Virus record (IMG/VR): IMGVR_UViG_3300023178_000178 | Location: 1 to 31,188 of that record | Length of the DNA: 31,188 bases | Origin: a virus | Reading direction: 5' to 3' (one strand) | Shown here: positions 31,134 to 31,188 of the stretch, one piece after another | Position numbering within the stretch: the first letter of the stretch is position 1 | How the letters are laid out: each line of letters begins with the position of its first letter | The notes under the pieces: generated by a model | Database searches by the model: none | Told to the model about the DNA's origin: nothing | What the model saw: the letters and a program-made list of their open reading frames with translations, nothing else | Position numbers and translations under genes: made by a program

Positions 31134-31188
31134 CAAAGCAACGGCAATGCTACTGCTTCAAAATGTTTTCTTTCTATGTCATAACATC

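Larger units (their letters stand above)
30880..31188. other. Non-coding right-end region
   Basis: 309 bases without a convincing gene. It contains, in order: a G6 run (about 30896-30901), 10-bp tandem repeats (30921-30950), an AT-rich palindromic stretch (ACTATAGTATACTATATACT, 30949-30968), a C6 run (about 31051-31056), a possible extended -10 box (31074-31082) and dyad copy 5 (31119-31133). A frame from ATG 31063 is open to the window edge (42 codons) but has no ribosome binding site and no recognisable sequence. T7 has its right terminal repeat, with flanking short repeats, at this position, so the genome end or concatemer junction may lie here. Confidence 0.6.

Noticed and set aside
31063-31188. 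Partial gene open to the right edge (42 codons)
   Set aside because: No ribosome binding site, no recognisable sequence, and it runs through the dyad copy; chance frames of this length are common.
30880-31188. tRNA gene or CRISPR array in the right-end region
   Set aside because: No cloverleaf arms or T-loop sequence; the repeats are 10 bp with no spacers.

Overview
The window is the middle and right arm of a lytic T7-like podovirus (Autographiviridae-type) genome. It is AT-rich and every gene is on the + strand. Gene order follows T7 genes 3.5 to 19: amidase, primase-helicase, DNA polymerase, exonuclease, portal, scaffold, capsid, tail tubes, internal core proteins, tail fibre, lysis genes and terminase. 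The AT-rich composition, the lone class II ribonucleotide reductase, the DUF3310/DUF5872/DUF6321-type accessory proteins and the 3TM-type holin point to a marine phage of a small-genome bacterium (SAR11-like, OM43-like or a related group). The host is an inference. The phage RNA polymerase and early genes are not here and should lie left of base 1.

Layout. 1-4675: replication and host-DNA degradation, comprising the C-terminus of the T7 gp3.5 amidase, gp4 primase-helicase with an apparent internal start, gp5 polymerase, a PD-(D/E)XK-like nuclease and gp6 exonuclease. 4675-6803: nucleotide metabolism (DUF3310 protein and cobalamin-dependent ribonucleotide reductase), closed by a strong hairpin terminator at 6833-6870. 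6891-8170: small virion-related proteins, including two or three gp7.3-like relatives and a 37-residue membrane protein. 8172-11790: portal, scaffold, a structured 146-base leader and the major capsid protein, followed by a second hairpin terminator (11802-11829). 11844-12859: a cassette of tiny, overlapping accessory genes that begins with a 25-residue peptide closely resembling PqqA, the precursor of the redox cofactor PQQ. 12859-22771: tail tubes A and B and four internal virion proteins. 22780-27574: a short gp17-like fibre adaptor followed by two RCC1-repeat propeller proteins, one with a cupredoxin-like domain that retains a complete type 1 copper ligand set. 27574-30879: lysis and packaging genes. 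30880-31188: non-coding right end with 10-bp tandem repeats.

Three observations stand out. (1) The PqqA-like gene directly downstream of the capsid gene would be an unusually small auxiliary metabolic gene, feeding the host's PQQ pathway. (2) A near-perfect 15-bp dyad, TGTCTCANTGAGACA, occurs five times with conserved arms and a free central base: three times inside replication and nucleotide genes, once at the head of the capsid leader and once at the right end. No feature I know explains it. (3) The receptor-binding region is built from RCC1 propellers plus a copper-site cupredoxin fold. Family names and T7 comparisons are from memory; no database search was run.
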